Below, one piece after another: positions 53,564-63,577 of a DNA stretch of 64,000 nucleotides. Under the pieces are notes generated by a model that saw only the letters and a program-made list of their open reading frames with translations, had not been told where the DNA came from and searched no databases. The position numbers were made by a program, and so were the translations under genes. The stretch's first letter is position 1. Every line of letters begins with the position of its first letter. Source of the stretch: JAAYTY01 sp964569245 (GTDB lineage: Bacteria > Fermentibacterota > Fermentibacteria > Fermentibacterales > Fermentibacteraceae); the NCBI GenBank assembly GCA_964569245.1, contig CAZMTK010000001.1, positions 385,264-449,263 of the forward strand. The letters are read 5' to 3'.

Positions 53564-55333
53564 TCATCCCAGACGGCGGTGAGACCAGCCCCAGGTGTCT
53601 CTGGCGAAGCTCATGCACTTGTCGAAGGCTCTGTCGGACCTGAGAAAGCTCAGGCTCCCGTCCTGCGCCTTCGACGCGTATTCAGGCTCGTCGAGAAGAT
53701 GGCGGAGCATGGGCCTCACACGCGCTGTGGCCATCCATGTCAGCAGCGCGGAGAAGTCGTTGGAGATGGACATGCCGGTCCCGTGCGCCGCAGCAAGCTC
53801 CTCCAGCTTTTCGTGGTTGAGGATGGCCTGACAGACCAGCGCCCATACCAGGTACCTGGCCCTCGAGACGAACCAGTACTTGTTCTGGCCCGACTGCTCG
53901 ATCGCCTCGGTGAGCATCTTGAGCTTTCTCTGCACCTTGTAGCACATGACGACATGGCGCGAGTCCGCTTTCAGACGCCCCTCGCGGAAGCCGCTATCGT
54001 AGAGCCTGTCCTCCTCGAAAAACTGCCTGAGCTGTGAAACCCTGCTTATTCTTCCGTCCGTTAGGAGGAAGGTCTGCGCGAGCTTGACCATCTGGATCGC
54101 CCTGCTCTCCTCCCGGATCCCGTACTCCGCCAGGTCCTCCTCGCTGAGCTGGCCGAATGCGCCCTCCTGGCGCTCGTAGTAGATTCCCAGATCCTCCCGG
54201 AACTTGTCCTGGAGGCCGAGCTGGATGAGATCGTTAGCCCTTAGGTTCCAAGGCTCGACGGGGTTCTGCCTGTTGTTGTTGATGGTCACCCGGGTCACGA
54301 ACCTGTCGTCCGCTCCGCTCATCACTTTGCATACGACTCTTATCGACGTGAGCGCCTTGCGCCCCTCCTCCAGCCTCCTGTCGCCCTCGTGCTTCGAGAG
54401 GAAGCCGTCGAGGCTCGTGATCGTCTGCGCCCCGTTCAGCATCCTGGGATCGGTTATCCGGCAGCCTCCTGGAACCTCCTCGATCCGGGACACGTACAGA
54501 GAAATGCCGTTGTGATCGAAGGCGAAGACCTCTGGCGGCTCGACCCCCTCCAGGACAATCCTGCGAAAGGCGCCGGTAATGGCCCTGTTCACAGCCTCGC
54601 TCTCCCCGAGGCCGTACCTGATGTTCCGGTGAAAGAACCTAGAACCCAGCTTTCGGTGCATCTCATGGATATCCATCAGGCGTACCAGGCCCATGTGCAT
54701 GGTCTCTCCTCCCGGACCCACCACCTTCGTCACGTTCTCCATCGGTATGGTGAACGCGGAGGAGTGGTGAGGAGCGGGGGTCAGCCCGACCCTTCCGCCG
54801 GCGGACCTGAAGTCGATAACGAAGGAGACGCTTCGTCCCACGAAGAAGCCGTCTATGATGAACCGTCTGTTCTCCAGATCCTCCCTCAGCTTCTCCAGAA
54901 CCCTGCTGTTGTCGGCCATGGCAGGATCGCCGGTGAAGACGAACCTGAAGAGTATCTGGTCGATCAGGTGGCGGTTCTCCACGAGGCAGCTCCGCAGGCG
55001 GAGCAGGGCCTGGCTCTTCGACAGCTCCTTGTTCGGAGCTGCGAACAGCCGCTCCAGCCCGGAATCTATGAGCTTCTGCATGGATGCCTTGAACGGAGCG
55101 TAGGAGTTCGTGAAGCGGAACTGGTAGATGTAGAGGTTTCGCCTTGCGGGATCGAAGTGGAACCCGTCGATACCCAGATCGGTCCCCCCGAGCGCGACCT
55201 GGCCGAGGGCCTTCTGTCTCGTCAGTTGATGCTCCTGTTCGAGATAAAGGAGGCCGAAGCAGCCGTCTTTCGTGGCTGCATGCTCATCTCTCAACTCAAT
55301 CAGCGTCTTCCTCACAAGGCTGTCGTTGATCAC
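53564..55333 (-). CDS. AIPR-family abortive infection protein
   Basis: 589 residues. GTG 55333 with AGGAGG 6 nt upstream. The AIPR domain (PF10592) is recognisable in FHRNIRYGLGESEAVNRAIT, VFAFDHNGISLYVSRIEEV and ITDPRMLNGAQTITSLDGFL; the N-terminus has GTDLGIDGFHFDPARRNLYI-type strands. AIPR proteins are linked to phage abortive infection, often near restriction systems. No restriction or modification gene lies beside it here; a 1.1-kb gap without genes is upstream. Confidence 0.82.
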   Translation of the reverse strand: MINDSLVRKTLIELRDEHAATKDGCFGLLYLEQEHQLTRQKALGQVALGGTDLGIDGFHFDPARRNLYIYQFRFTNSYAPFKASMQKLIDSGLERLFAAPNKELSKSQALLRLRSCLVENRHLIDQILFRFVFTGDPAMADNSRVLEKLREDLENRRFIIDGFFVGRSVSFVIDFRSAGGRVGLTPAPHHSSAFTIPMENVTKVVGPGGETMHMGLVRLMDIHEMHRKLGSRFFHRNIRYGLGESEAVNRAITGAFRRIVLEGVEPPEVFAFDHNGISLYVSRIEEVPGGCRITDPRMLNGAQTITSLDGFLSKHEGDRRLEEGRKALTSIRVVCKVMSGADDRFVTRVTINNNRQNPVEPWNLRANDLIQLGLQDKFREDLGIYYERQEGAFGQLSEEDLAEYGIREESRAIQMVKLAQTFLLTDGRISRVSQLRQFFEEDRLYDSGFREGRLKADSRHVVMCYKVQRKLKMLTEAIEQSGQNKYWFVSRARYLVWALVCQAILNHEKLEELAAAHGTGMSISNDFSALLTWMATARVRPMLRHLLDEPEYASKAQDGSLSFLRSDRAFDKCMSFARDTWGWSHRRLG

Positions 55334-56451
55334 TTGAACCTCCTGATCACCGCTCGAACCTGACGGGAGGATTGAGAACCCCTGGGCAGACGTACTTGCT
55401 CTGGAGGATGACGACAAAAGGAAACTGCGTTTGAGAGAAAGATATAGTTGGATAAAACGGCCACTCTGTCGGAATCATGCCGACTCCAACCGTCTCCCTT
55501 CTTCATCTCCTGCTATTCTCTGACGAAAATAAGGCATTCTGGAGGTTTCGGCTATTCGCCGGGCAAATCCTTCTCTCGAGTTCCGCCGAATGGTCTCACA
55601 TTACCCCGGCAGTTGACGGATCATGCGTCAGACCCCGCTGCGCGACTGCATGCGGCACAGGTGGGGCAACCGGATGCCAGGGGTCGGCGAAGGGTCGAAC
55701 AGGAGCCCGGTCATCTACTGGCCTTCATCCGGTCGAAGGTCTGTTCCGAAGAGGACTCCGGGGCATGTGCGGGGCGGGTTTCGACCTTCCGCTCCCGGTG
55801 GATCATAGGGAAGACACTCGATTCCCTCCGGCCGTCCGGCCTTGCCTGCTGATGATCGTCGAGACCTGTCGGAGCAGGTGAGAGTTCATCCCAGAGGACC
55901 TCCCCGTGCAGCGGCGGGAAGTCACCATCCAGAACGAGAAACGGGGCGGAGGTTTTATGAAGTGGCTGGCGAGACGGGAGTGCCGCTCGACAATCCGCTG
56001 TCGAAGAGTGCTTGCAGCGCATGAGCCTGCATGGGAGATGACGGAGCTCCCTAAGAAGGGTGGCGGGTGATCTTGACGAACCTGGCATGGAGGCATTGCC
56101 GAGAGTCATCGGCGGGATCCGGTGCGCCTCTGAGCTGGCAGTCCTGACAGGGCTCGGGGTGCGGCTCCGGGGGAGCCGCTGTTGCCGGCATGCTCTTGCT
56201 GCCGGAGACAGGCTGGCCGATTTCGCTCCGCCGGCCGGGAGCTGGCGCCGCCGTCGCATGTCGGAACAGCTCGATCGGTCAATCCGTCCATGGCCCGCCG
56301 TCGCCTTCCGAGCCTGGCGGTACAAAGGCCGGCATCCGCATGCCGTATGCAGCGCCTCATCCTTGACATGAACAGCGCACAGCAAGATTACTGCAGCTTG
56401 GAAAGCGGCATTGCCCGTCACACAGCATGTCGGGTTTTCATCCAGTCATGA
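55334..56451. other. 1.1-kb region without a supported gene
   Basis: Open frames occur on both strands but none has a start signal and protein-like composition together. The sequence may be decayed coding DNA next to the AIPR gene. No repeats, tRNA or hairpins of note were seen. Confidence 0.5.
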
Positions 56452-57873
56452 GTGGCTTCTGCCGCTTTGAGAGTGACGGGGCTGGCGAGCGATCCTCCGG
56501 GGGGCGGATTGTCGAACAGGAGCGCTTCGGTTTCTGGAAGAGACAGGTTCGCTTTTCTCGCCGTACTCGCCGTTGTGTTCATCACCCACGCCGCCAGCCG
56601 CAACATCACTTCCTACGACTCCGTCTGGACCATCCACACAGCCATGAGCCTGATCCGAGAGGGCAACCTCGACCTGAACGAGTACGACGACAGGCTCGCC
56701 GAGCAGAACTACCGCGAGGTCTTCGAGCGCGAAGGCCGCATGTACCTGGTTCACCCTCCCGGGACCTCGATCATCCTCGCGCCGCTTGTCTGGCTCGCCG
56801 ACGAGGTGCTGCAAGCCCTGAACGGGATAGACAGCGTCAGGGAGTTCATCGACAACCGAACGGTGGAGCCTGTGTCGATGGACGCCGTCGGCCTTTACAA
56901 GGGCGTGGAGATGGTCCTGGCAAGCTTCGTGGTCGCTCTGACTAGCGCGTTCCTCTTCCTGGTCCTCCGCAGGATGACGAGTTTCCGGTGGTCCCTGATC
57001 CTCGTCTTCCTTTTCGCCTTCTGCACGCCTGCGTGGTCGTCCGCGAGCAGGGGCCTGTGGTCGCACGACATCGAGATGCTGATCATGGTCCTCACTCTCC
57101 TCACCATAACCGCAGGAGAAAAGAGGCCTGTTCCCCTGCTCCTCAACGGGATGGCTATGGCCTTCGCTTTCGAGGTCAGGCCTACCAGCGCGATACCGTC
57201 AGCGTTGCTTGGCCTCTTCATGGTTCTCACACTGAGACGCAGGGCCATCCCGCTGGTCGTCGGCGGGCTGGCCGGAGCGATCGGTGTGTTGTCCATCAAT
57301 CTGGCGAGCTTCGGGATGCCTCTGATACCCTACTATTCAGGCAAGCTTGGACTGCATCCCGCCTTTTTCGAGGCGCTTGCAGGATCCCTGATATCTCCTA
57401 ACAGGGGGCTGCTCGTGTTCTGCCCCGTGTTCATCCTCGCACTTGCGGGTATCAGGAGGGCTCTTCATTCGGAACCGCACGGGATTCTCTTCAGATTCCT
57501 GGGCGTCATCATAATCCTCCATTGGATCTCGATCGCGCTCTTCGACAGGTGGATCGGCGGCCATTCGTACGGACCGCGGCTCTTCACGGATGCACTGCCC
57601 TTCCTCGTATTGTTCCTCGTCCCCATCTCCGAGATGACGAATTCCTCCACGCGCATGCGGAAGACCTTGATGCAGATAGCATTCGTCACTCTTCTGGCCG
57701 CCGGCTTCGCCATCCACTGGGCGGGAGCCAACAGGTGGAGCGCCATGGAGTGGAACGCGAAGCCTTTCGACATCGACGGGAACGCCTGGCGGGTGTGGGA
57801 CTCGTCGGACCTCCAGATCTCGGCAGCATTGCGAGGGCATGTCAGGGAGGCGGCGACGATCCAGTCGGACTAG
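56452..57873 (+). CDS. GT39-like polytopic membrane glycosyltransferase
   Basis: 473 residues, about eleven membrane helices. The start is uncertain (the frame opens at 56452; a TTG near 56509 is another option). After the first helix (FAFLAVLAVVFITHAASR) the first periplasmic loop has RNITSYDSVWTIHTAMSLIR, with acidic residues where GT-C enzymes bind the lipid-linked sugar donor. Further helices include LVLASFVVALTSAFLFLVL-like and IGVLSINLASFGMPLIPYY. Probably transfers sugar from a polyprenyl carrier; acceptor unknown. Confidence 0.68.
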   Translation: MASAALRVTGLASDPPGGGLSNRSASVSGRDRFAFLAVLAVVFITHAASRNITSYDSVWTIHTAMSLIREGNLDLNEYDDRLAEQNYREVFEREGRMYLVHPPGTSIILAPLVWLADEVLQALNGIDSVREFIDNRTVEPVSMDAVGLYKGVEMVLASFVVALTSAFLFLVLRRMTSFRWSLILVFLFAFCTPAWSSASRGLWSHDIEMLIMVLTLLTITAGEKRPVPLLLNGMAMAFAFEVRPTSAIPSALLGLFMVLTLRRRAIPLVVGGLAGAIGVLSINLASFGMPLIPYYSGKLGLHPAFFEALAGSLISPNRGLLVFCPVFILALAGIRRALHSEPHGILFRFLGVIIILHWISIALFDRWIGGHSYGPRLFTDALPFLVLFLVPISEMTNSSTRMRKTLMQIAFVTLLAAGFAIHWAGANRWSAMEWNAKPFDIDGNAWRVWDSSDLQISAALRGHVREAATIQSD

Positions 57874-58195
57874 ATGCCTGTCAAAGGCTCTATCCGGCGT
57901 CGATGCCGTGCCCGGAGCGTCCTTTGAGATTCCGTCATGCATCCCGTCGCATTCGATCGCATTCAGACGCTGTTTGGCAGAAAAGCTGCAGCAGCTTTGC
58001 AGAGGGCTGCCGGACCCGGGATGTGCCTGTGAAGACGAAGGCTGTCGGGGATGCGGCTCGGAGAGAGCCGATCCCTGCTCCCGTGGCAGCCTGCTTCTCG
58101 AGTCCGATGCTCCGGCATTGCGACGTATTCGCCGTTCCCTCGGGAGACCGGCGTCTCACTGGTCCGACAGACGGGTTCCTGCCCTGGGTGCCGTT
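57874..58195. other. Intergenic region, no gene supported
   Basis: About 320 nt between convergent genes at 57873 and 58196. No gene, tRNA or clear terminator hairpin was seen. Confidence 0.5.
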
Positions 58196-60004
58196 CTACT
58201 CGAGAACCACGAAGCGCCTGGAGGTCTCGAAGCCGTCTGCCTGCATCAGCACGAAGTAGACGCCGGGGCGGAGCTTCTCCATCTGGACCGCATGCCAGCC
58301 GGGTTCGTACATGGAAGGCCCTTCGCTGGTTACAAGCCGGCCCGACAGGTCGAGGATCGAGAATGAGACGAGCGCCGACCCGGGTGATGCGAAGTTCAGC
58401 AGAAAGGGTCCGCAGACCGGATTGGGCGTCACAGGAAGCAGAACGAAGGCTTCGGGGATCTCGCCGCCGCCAACGCCGAGCATCGGCTCCCATGCTATCG
58501 TCACGTCCTGAAGGACTGGCGTGGCGTTCGGGGCGGTGGACTGGAACCGGACACGGTACTGGAAGTACCTGTCGCCGTCGGGCACGAAACTGCCCAGCTG
58601 CCCGGGCGCGGCCATGGTGTCCGACCAGTCGCCCATCGCCGCCGGATCGTCGGACGACCTGAACCTGAAGGTCACCTGGGTTCCTGGGGGAGAATAGGCG
58701 CTCCAGAGGATGAGCCCCCACTCCGGATCGCATTGCGTGTCGAGGATGCTCGACTCCAGCGCACCCTCGAACTGGAACTCGTTGAAGTCCCACAGAATAG
58801 TCTGAGGGCTTCCCCCTGTGAGGAGTTCCGCAGAGCCGTCCTGATCGAGGTCCGCCGCCGCCAGAGCAGTGGCTTGCGGCAGGTTGCCGGTGAGCTCCCT
58901 CTTCTCCCAGACCGTCCCGAGCCCGTCGAGATTGCTGTACCAGAATACATCCCCGGCGGAGGATGATGTCGCCACGATGTCAAGGTCGTAGTTCCAGTCG
59001 AGATCGGCGAGCGCAACCGAGAACGCTCCGTCCAGGTTCGAGTCGACCGTGTGCTCGATCCAGCTCGAGCCGGAACCGCCGGCGTTCTCCCACCAGAACA
59101 CGTCGTCGTCGGTCATTGCCGCGCCAACGACATCCAGGTCTCCGTCCCCGTCCATGTCGCCCACCGCCAGCCCTCTGGCGCCGTTGAACTTGAGATCGAT
59201 CGTATGCTCCTGCCAGGCCATGCCCGAGCCTTCGGAGTTGTCCCACCAGGCGATTGCCTTCACCCAGGTGCCTGATCCGCATGCGACTACATCCACGATT
59301 CCGTCTGAATCCATGTCGTCACACACGATTCCCCATGCTCCCTCGAACGACATGTCGACGCTGAACTTGGTCCAGACCGATCCGGAAGCGGTGTTCCGCC
59401 ACCAGATGACGTCGGAGGCTCCCGGCACGCATCCAGCGAGGTCGATCGAGCCGTCACCGTTCACGTCGGCTGCGCTGATCGAGGGGATTGCGCCTGCCGA
59501 GTTGTCTACGAGGTGGACGGTCCACGTCTGTCCCGTTCCGTCGTTGGCCCACCATCTGACATTGGATGTGGTTGAAGACGAGCAGGCGATGTCCGAGTCG
59601 CCGTCGTCGTCGAAATCGGCAACTGCCAGCCCCTGCGCGCCGCCGAAGCCCGTCTGCACCGTATGCTCGGTCCATCGCTTTCCGGAGGCCTCGGTGTTCT
59701 CCAGCCAGAGCACTTCGTTCGAAAAGTAGTCTGCGGCAGCCATATCGAGGTCGCCGTCCCCATCGAGGTCTGCAACGACGAGGGCTGTTGACCCCTGCTG
59801 GATGTCAGTGGGTACACCTCCCCCGAGCCTCAGCAGGCCGGGAGAGGTGAACCAGTTCATCGCCGTGTCGCAGGAGAAGTCGCTGCCCCAGGAAACGACG
59901 GGCCCCGGCGTCCCCGGTCCGCCCGACCAGTCCGACTGGTTCGCGAGGTCCGCCGAGGCGGAGCCTGCCAGCAAGAGAGCACATCCGACCATCAACGCCT
60001 TCAT
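58196..60004 (-). CDS. FG-GAP/VCBS repeat T9SS-secreted protein, copy 2
   Basis: 602 residues. Signal peptide (MKALMVGCALLLAGSASA) then NQSDWSGGPGTPGPVVSWGS. Calcium-loop FG-GAP repeats (DLDGDGDLDMAAADYFSNEV, DVNGDGSIDLAGCVPGASDV) fill residues ~60-400. The end is a sorting tail (ILDLSGRLVTSEGPSMYEPG, then GVYFVLMQADGFETSRRFVV). ATG with AAGGTGG upstream. Paralogue of the proteins at 51492 and 61602; the gene just upstream (60038-60556) carries the same type of tail. Confidence 0.87.
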   Translation of the reverse strand: MKALMVGCALLLAGSASADLANQSDWSGGPGTPGPVVSWGSDFSCDTAMNWFTSPGLLRLGGGVPTDIQQGSTALVVADLDGDGDLDMAAADYFSNEVLWLENTEASGKRWTEHTVQTGFGGAQGLAVADFDDDGDSDIACSSSTTSNVRWWANDGTGQTWTVHLVDNSAGAIPSISAADVNGDGSIDLAGCVPGASDVIWWRNTASGSVWTKFSVDMSFEGAWGIVCDDMDSDGIVDVVACGSGTWVKAIAWWDNSEGSGMAWQEHTIDLKFNGARGLAVGDMDGDGDLDVVGAAMTDDDVFWWENAGGSGSSWIEHTVDSNLDGAFSVALADLDWNYDLDIVATSSSAGDVFWYSNLDGLGTVWEKRELTGNLPQATALAAADLDQDGSAELLTGGSPQTILWDFNEFQFEGALESSILDTQCDPEWGLILWSAYSPPGTQVTFRFRSSDDPAAMGDWSDTMAAPGQLGSFVPDGDRYFQYRVRFQSTAPNATPVLQDVTIAWEPMLGVGGGEIPEAFVLLPVTPNPVCGPFLLNFASPGSALVSFSILDLSGRLVTSEGPSMYEPGWHAVQMEKLRPGVYFVLMQADGFETSRRFVVLE

Positions 60005-60037
60005 GGTCCACCTTCTCCCCGCCGGCGACGGCGGCAG

Positions 60038-60556
60038 TTACTCCAGTATGACGAATCTCTCAACCTCGTCGAACTCCCCTGCGCGCATATGCACGAATCA
60101 GACACCGGGGCTGATCTCCCCGAGCTGCACCGTGTGCCAGCCCGGCTGATGCTCCGCCAGGTCCTCCTCGAGGATCTTGCTTCCGGACAAGTCGAACACC
60201 TGAATCGTGACATCGGCTGCGAAGGGCGGGGCGAACTCGATGCCGGCCTGCCCGTGCGCCGGATTCGGCACCACCGGCTCCGTGAAGACCGGACCGTTCC
60301 CGCCCTGCCCGATCCCCGTCAGGTGCAGCGAAGGCACCAGCGAAGGATCGCCCAGGAGCACCATCCCGATGTGCCAGTTGAGCTCGCCCGGGAGATGCGA
60401 GACATGGAACGGCTCGCACATCGCGACCTGCCCGGCGTGCTCCAGAGGCGTGGTATCGATCCATGCAGGATCGGGATCGATGGTTTGGACAGCCTCGGGA
60501 AACGGCTCGTGCTGTGCGGAAAGAGGCATCAGGATGGCGGCACATGGCGCGATCAT
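60038..60556 (-). pseudogene. Small T9SS-tail protein interrupted by TGA in the sorting tail
   Basis: 172 residues across an in-frame TGA at 60098-60100. The tail reads EISPGV, TGA, FVHMRAGEFDEVERFVILE, and the coding frame continues to TAA 60038. In the three paralogous tails the matching residue is Tyr (PGIYF, PGVYF, PGMYF). Before the TGA there is a sorting module (IQVFDLSGSKILEEDLAEHQ) and a short N-terminal region without clear domain. No SECIS-like hairpin is seen downstream. Most likely a nonsense mutation; readthrough would restore the sorting signal. Confidence 0.55.
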
Positions 60557-60737
60557 GCCTGACGATTCACCCTCCTGCCGGATGGATCACCCGGCATCCC
60601 TATCCGTTACAGGATGATAGAACCTGGAGCCGTGGATGACAACAGGGCTCGGCCGGCACCTGTCGGCGGATCCGAGGGTGGTGGAGAATGGAAGGGGCCG
60701 GGCTCGCGCCCGGCCCCTGGAACTATGGAAATCCGGA

Positions 60738-61382
60738 TTACTCGAACAGCGTCTTGACGTTGGCCCAGGTGCTGCGCTCGATGGCCACGTCGGTCTCGTA
60801 GTAGGTGCGGAAGGTGTAGTCGTAGTTGGGGAACTGCATGTACCCCGAGTTTGCGTAAACGCAGCCGTAGGGGTAGGGATTGGAGGTGTCACCTGAGATT
60901 CCGAGGGTGCTGTTGCCGGTGAACACAAGGAAGTAGGTCGTGGCAGGGGTTATCATCACCGGGCTCCAGTACACGTCCACCCACTGGCCCTGCGTGCCGG
61001 TTGCGGTGGCCTGAGTCAGCATGGTGCCGCCGGCGTTGGGCAGGCCGGTCCAGAGCTGAATGGTCACGTTGTCGGAGCTGCCGACGCCGGACTGGAGCTT
61101 GATCCCGGCGCCCGCGATGTTGTCGTGTGTCTGCTGGAAGGACTGTGCGAGGCAGGTCTGGCTGAATGCGGCCATGTACACCGTAGCGCTGGGCTGGTTC
61201 TGATCTATCTCCACGCTGAAGGGGGTGAAGAAAGGAACTTCGACCCAGGGCTCGAAGGATACATGCACAGCCCCGGCAGGGGTCTCAGGGCCTCCGTCGG
61301 TCGCCGGCAGGTCGAGCGCGAATGCGCAGGGCGCGGCGAGTGCCAGGGCGGCTGCCAGCATGATGAAACCACGATATCTCAT
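60738..61382 (-). CDS. Secreted beta-sandwich protein of unknown family
   Basis: 214 residues. ATG 61382 with GGAGGT 6 nt upstream opens a signal peptide (MRYRGFIMLAAALALAAPCA). The mature domain (VEIDQNQPSATVYMAAFSQT, then VTIQLWTGLPNAGGTMLTQA and TPATTYFLVFTGNSTLG) resembles jelly-roll carbohydrate-binding or choice-of-anchor domains. It has no T9SS tail. Probably binds something outside the cell; ligand unknown. Confidence 0.65.
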   Translation of the reverse strand: MRYRGFIMLAAALALAAPCAFALDLPATDGGPETPAGAVHVSFEPWVEVPFFTPFSVEIDQNQPSATVYMAAFSQTCLAQSFQQTHDNIAGAGIKLQSGVGSSDNVTIQLWTGLPNAGGTMLTQATATGTQGQWVDVYWSPVMITPATTYFLVFTGNSTLGISGDTSNPYPYGCVYANSGYMQFPNYDYTFRTYYETDVAIERSTWANVKTLFE

Positions 61383-61601
61383 TGGATACCTCCTCGATTC
61401 ATGACTGTGATTCAGCAATCTCCACAGAAGCTATATAGCACATTCTCGACTCTCCGTGCCAATCTGCGCTTTGTTCCTGACGGAATCCCGATCCGGCCGG
61501 AGCAGGGAACCTCCCTGGGATGCATGGAAGCGCTGCCGCCAGTGTGAGCCGGATGCGCACCTGATCTTCGCTGACATCAGGCCCGCATAACTGACGGAAT
61601 C

Positions 61602-63431
61602 CTATCTGACCACCGCGAACCTCTCTGAAGCTGCGAGATCACCCGCAGCGGCCCGGGCGAAGTACATGCCCGGCGGAAGATCGCCGAGCGCGATCTCGTG
61701 CGCACCTGCCTCGAGCACGACAGGGCCTGCCCTGAGGACGGCCCTGCCTGAAACGTCGAAGACCGCCAGCAGGACGCTTTCCTTCCAGGGGAGGTCGAGC
61801 CGCAGAACGACGGTTCCATGCACTGGGTTGTCCTTCAATGCGATGCCGAAGCTCGCGGGAGGTTCGCCTCCCTCTCCGATTCCGAGAGGGTCGAACGTGA
61901 AGGAAATGTCGTGGAGCGACGGAAGCAGTCCGGAAGCGCCTGTCGTCATCACAAGCCGGTACTGGAGGTAGCTGTCCCCGTCTTGGAGCAGGCCGGCGAT
62001 GGATCCGGGCGTTGTGAGGACGGAAGACCAATCGCCCATGTCTCCCGGTGCGTCGCTGGAGCGTACCTGTACGCCCAGGGTGGCGTCGAACGGCACCGAT
62101 GCGGTCCACGCGACGAAGTCCCAGGAAGGATCGCACCCCAGGTAAAGTATCGTCGATTCCAGCCAGCCGTTCGTCGAGGGCCCTACGGCGGAGTAGATGC
62201 GGATGCTGTGCTCCAGTCCCAGCGGGAACTCGTGGTCGCCGTCAAGGTCGAGATCTGCGGAGATCACCTCCCAGGGGGTGTAGATGTCGGTTCCGGCGAA
62301 GTGCTCGATCCACTGCGCGCCCCTGCCGTCGGTGTTCTGCCACCAGCAGACCGACCGGGCGCTTGCCGAGGCGGCGACGATGTCCAGGTCGAGGTCGCCG
62401 TCCATGTCCTCCGCCCATTCAGAGCACGGCTGGTACATGTCCGTGGCGACGACATGCCTCGCCCAGCTCCCGCCCTGCCCGTCCATGTTCTCCCACCATG
62501 CCACGAGGGACTGCGAGACGACGCATCCTGCGGCATCCAGATCGCCGTCCCTGTCCACGTCTGCGAGGGAGCCCGAACCCACGCTCTCGAACTCCGTCTC
62601 GATCTCGTGAGACGCCCACGAGACGCCCGAGCCGTCAGTGTTCTCGAACCAGACAGCTCCAGGGATCCCGCCCCCTGCGTCCATCGTGCCCATGATGTCG
62701 ATGTCGCCGTCTCCGTCGATGTCTCCGGTACAGAGCGAGGAGGCCGCCGCATAGTCGGCCGAGACGCTCCAGAGAGGCCATGGAGGCGGCGCACCGGAGT
62801 TGATCCAGACGAAGTACTCCGGAGGCTGGCCTGCGCTGCCGGCGATGTCGGGCCGTCCGTCGCCGTTGAGATCCGCCGCAGAGACTGCCGTCGGTCCCCA
62901 GATGTCGGAGCTCAGCACCTGCCTGGTCCACGCTGTTCCAGCACCGTCGTCGTTGCGGTGGAGGGCGAACAGGTCGTCGTAGAAGACTGCTGAAGCGATG
63001 TCGTTGTCGCCGTCCAGATCGAAATCGGCTGCGGTTTCGCATTCCGGGCCGTTCACTGTGGCATCGACGATCCTGCGGACGAAGGGCGGGCTCGTCCAGC
63101 ACTGGTTCTGCCACCAGGTGACCTCGTCCTCCTGGAAGCCGGGGCAGAGGATGTCAGGTGATCCGTCGAGGTTCACATCGAACGGGTGCATGCAGAAGGC
63201 GCCGTCGAAGGAGGAGCTGAGGACCTGATAGGACGACGGGATCGAGCCGAGGTGCAGGCCTGTCGAGCCGATCGTTCGCACTCCGCTCATCCCGCTGTCG
63301 CAGTCGTATTCGGAGCCCCACGACGACACAGGACCCGGTGTTCCCGCCCCGCCCGACCAGTCGGTCTGGGTCGCGGTTTCGGCAAAGGAGATCGAGAAGA
63401 CAAGAAGAACTGGAACCACGTACGTCTTCAT
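61602..63431 (-). CDS. FG-GAP/VCBS repeat T9SS-secreted protein, copy 3
   Basis: 609 residues. ATG 63431 with GAGGAG upstream. Signal peptide (MKTYVVPVLLVFSISFA) then TQTDWSGGAGTPGPVSSWGS. Calcium-loop FG-GAP repeats (DLNGDGRPDIAGSAGQPPEY, DVDRDGDLDAAGCVVSQSLV) and a sorting tail (VFDVSGRAVLRAGPVVLEAG, then GMYFARAAAGDLAASERFAV). Most diverged of the three paralogues in the repeat region. Confidence 0.87.
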   Translation of the reverse strand: MKTYVVPVLLVFSISFAETATQTDWSGGAGTPGPVSSWGSEYDCDSGMSGVRTIGSTGLHLGSIPSSYQVLSSSFDGAFCMHPFDVNLDGSPDILCPGFQEDEVTWWQNQCWTSPPFVRRIVDATVNGPECETAADFDLDGDNDIASAVFYDDLFALHRNDDGAGTAWTRQVLSSDIWGPTAVSAADLNGDGRPDIAGSAGQPPEYFVWINSGAPPPWPLWSVSADYAAASSLCTGDIDGDGDIDIMGTMDAGGGIPGAVWFENTDGSGVSWASHEIETEFESVGSGSLADVDRDGDLDAAGCVVSQSLVAWWENMDGQGGSWARHVVATDMYQPCSEWAEDMDGDLDLDIVAASASARSVCWWQNTDGRGAQWIEHFAGTDIYTPWEVISADLDLDGDHEFPLGLEHSIRIYSAVGPSTNGWLESTILYLGCDPSWDFVAWTASVPFDATLGVQVRSSDAPGDMGDWSSVLTTPGSIAGLLQDGDSYLQYRLVMTTGASGLLPSLHDISFTFDPLGIGEGGEPPASFGIALKDNPVHGTVVLRLDLPWKESVLLAVFDVSGRAVLRAGPVVLEAGAHEIALGDLPPGMYFARAAAGDLAASERFAVVR

Positions 63432-63496
63432 GGCAGTCTCCTCGGATGACCCTGCAGCTCGTTCGAATAGGATGCTAAGGGCCGGCACCTGTCAAC

Positions 63497-63539
63497 GGAC
63501 ACCCAGTTTCCCGCGGTCAGGGGACATCCAGTTTCCCGC
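63497..63539. repeat. IS21-type terminal repeats
   Basis: Two copies of GGACAYCCAGTTTCCCGC (63497-63514 and 63522-63539) with one mismatch, 25 bp apart, next to TGT at 63490. Multiple end repeats of this kind are transposase binding sites in IS21 elements. Confidence 0.6.
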
Positions 63540-63577
63540 ACCCGCGCGTAGTCCCCTGTCGGCGTGAGGGCGGATCA

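Noticed and set aside
60038..60100. TGA at 60098 as a selenocysteine codon.
   Set aside because: Paralogues have Tyr, not Cys, at this position and no suitable hairpin follows.
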